DNA from: Phycisphaerales bacterium
GTDB lineage: Bacteria > Planctomycetota > Phycisphaerae > Phycisphaerales > UBA1924
DNA length: 6,424 nucleotides
Assembly: GCA_026982035.1 (NCBI GenBank)
Contig: JALSHW010000019.1
Coordinates: forward strand, 1-6,424
Reading direction: 5' to 3'
Part shown: positions 6,301 to 6,424 of the stretch, one piece after another
Layout of the letters: each line of letters starts with the position of its first letter
How positions within the stretch are numbered: position 1 is the first letter of the stretch
Made by a program: the position numbers and the translations under genes
Notes under the pieces: model-generated
Told to the model about the DNA's origin: nothing
The model's database searches: none
The model's input: the letters and a program-made list of their open reading frames with translations, nothing else

Positions 6301-6424
6301 GTCACCGAAACAAAAATCGGCACCGACCCCGCCTCTCGACCCAACTCCGCCTCCGCATTCTGCACCGCCTGAATCGCACCCTTAATCTGCAATAAATCCT
6401 GACAAGTCTCAATCAAAACACAAT
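3378..6424 (-). CDS. metH: Cobalamin-dependent methionine synthase MetH (5' end off window)
   Basis: MetH moves a methyl group from 5-methyltetrahydrofolate to homocysteine through cobalamin, giving methionine and tetrahydrofolate in the cytoplasm. 1014 residues are visible. By comparison with E. coli MetH about 170-180 N-terminal residues lie beyond the edge. The codon at 6416 is TTG, and the frame runs on to the edge (Cys-Val before it), so 6416 is not the real start. Numbered from that TTG, the homocysteine domain ends near 150 with zinc-ligand cysteines 71 (GLNCATGP) and 137/138 (GGCCGTGP). The pterin domain spans about 183-430 (VGERCNASGSRKFKRLL, LDVNVD, LDSTNPKV). The B12 cap covers about 478-560. 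The cobalamin domain (571-695) has DVHDIG at 580-585 with axial ligand His582. The reactivation domain (about 750-1012) has RYSFGYPACPD (955-965), HTTMWELL and PEQST..HHPEARYF. The end resembles actinobacterial/cyanobacterial-type MetH more than the E. coli form. All key residues are present. It converges with the permease gene; its promoter is outside the window. Confidence 0.97.
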   Translation of the reverse strand, partial: CVLIETCQDLLQIKGAIQAVQNAEAELGREAGSVPIFVSVTIEQTGTMLVGSSIEAAIEALRPLPIAALGLNCATGPVEMMNHVRTLGRLWDRAITVMPNAGLPVLEAGETVYPLGAEGFALAIEPLLSEGLVDAIGGCCGTGPGHIELLRKRVDSAEKVQRPAAEFVPACSSLYSATEYRQDLSFLIVGERCNASGSRKFKRLLEEEDFDGIVSLAREQVRDGSHVLDVNVDVAGRDNPRDMHEVVSRIVKSVDAPLMLDSTNPKVILAGLKASAGKCIINSANFEEGEEKFDALCVMAKRFGAGLVIGTIDEDVEEAMARTADRKVSIATRAIERATQVHGLLVSDLFLDPLVLPVSTGMESDRRSGLELIEGTRRICEAFPEVQTTCGLSNVSFGLKPAARVVINAVLLHELVEAGMSSAIVHASKITPLHRIDSSLKEAAMDLLMDRRADGHDPLSHLIALFTDEEEQSTKKVKVDLTLEERLRGHIVDGEKAGLEGTIERALEKYAPLEIINDHLLAGMKTVGELFGSGQMQLPFVLQSAEVMKGAVALLEPHMEKNDVSDGLSSKGSIVLATVKGDVHDIGKNLVDILLSNNGFTVHNLGIKQPIDAILKAFEETKADAIGLSGLLVKSVNVMEENLGQLNEAGVSVPVLLGGAALTRTYAEGHLSRVYEGDLHYAKDAFDGLDTMNAIVEGTSGELIVAANQRRDARNVNVAKHQAKIEGAKATVAATLVRSEVARDNEVPVPPFWGTRVVEKISLRDIFAYVNPTALFSVQWQLKRGKQEKAAYQAMLEDVAKPKFEELKAACLEREILKPKVVYGYFPCSSDGDTLIVFDAEDHDREVQRFVFPRQASNKCLCIADFYRDLDECKSLGRRDVIGMMCVTMGETISVHTKELFESDRYQEYLYWHGLGVEAAEGLAELWHKRIRQELGLGHEDSSEMKGLFQQKYRGSRYSFGYPACPDMSAHTTMWELLDPTRIGCDLTENFQIDPEQSTCAIVSHHPEARYFNA

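Noticed and set aside
6414..6416. TTG at 6416 as the start of metH
   Set aside because: The frame stays open to the window edge and the sequence there (VLIETCQDLLQ) is the middle of the homocysteine domain, so the gene begins outside the window.

Overview
The window is about 6.4 kb of ordinary, densely coded bacterial chromosome. It holds six protein genes in three transcription blocks. Both end genes run off the window. No rRNA, tRNA, CRISPR array, riboswitch or transposase gene was seen. The gene set (futalosine-route MqnD, SmpB, FecCD permease, long cobalamin-dependent MetH) and the mostly absent Shine-Dalgarno sequences would suit a Planctomycetota-type organism, perhaps Phycisphaerae. 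That placement is a guess from gene content and style and was not tested.

Left block, minus strand, read right to left: a small predicted lipoprotein of unknown function (1013-1537), a single-domain rhodanese (652-1020), and mqnD (1-632, cut by the window edge). The first two genes overlap by 8 nt, and the second and third are 19 nt apart, so this is probably one operon. MqnD makes 1,4-dihydroxy-6-naphthoate for menaquinone. The roles of its two partners are unknown.

Middle block, plus strand: smpB (1592-2080), the tmRNA partner in trans-translation, diverges from the lipoprotein gene across 54 bp. It is followed after 74 bp by a FecCD-type permease (2155-3138) for iron-siderophore, heme or cobalamin uptake, with no ATPase or binding-protein gene in view.

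Right block, minus strand: metH (3378 to the window end), cobalamin-dependent methionine synthase, converges on the permease gene. The visible part runs from the homocysteine domain to the reactivation domain. The 239 bp between the two genes hold a probable terminator and several short repeats and hairpins.

Two patterns cut across the genes. The plus strand is strongly C-over-G in genes of both orientations, so plus-strand genes use C/A-ending codons and minus-strand genes use G/T-ending codons. In addition, the 11-mer CCCCCCAAAGT directly abuts the stop codons of both smpB and metH, is tandemly duplicated behind smpB, and is part of a longer exact repeat inside the permease gene. I found no clear novel multi-gene system. 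The repeats and the lipoprotein-rhodanese-mqnD cluster are the most worthwhile follow-ups.
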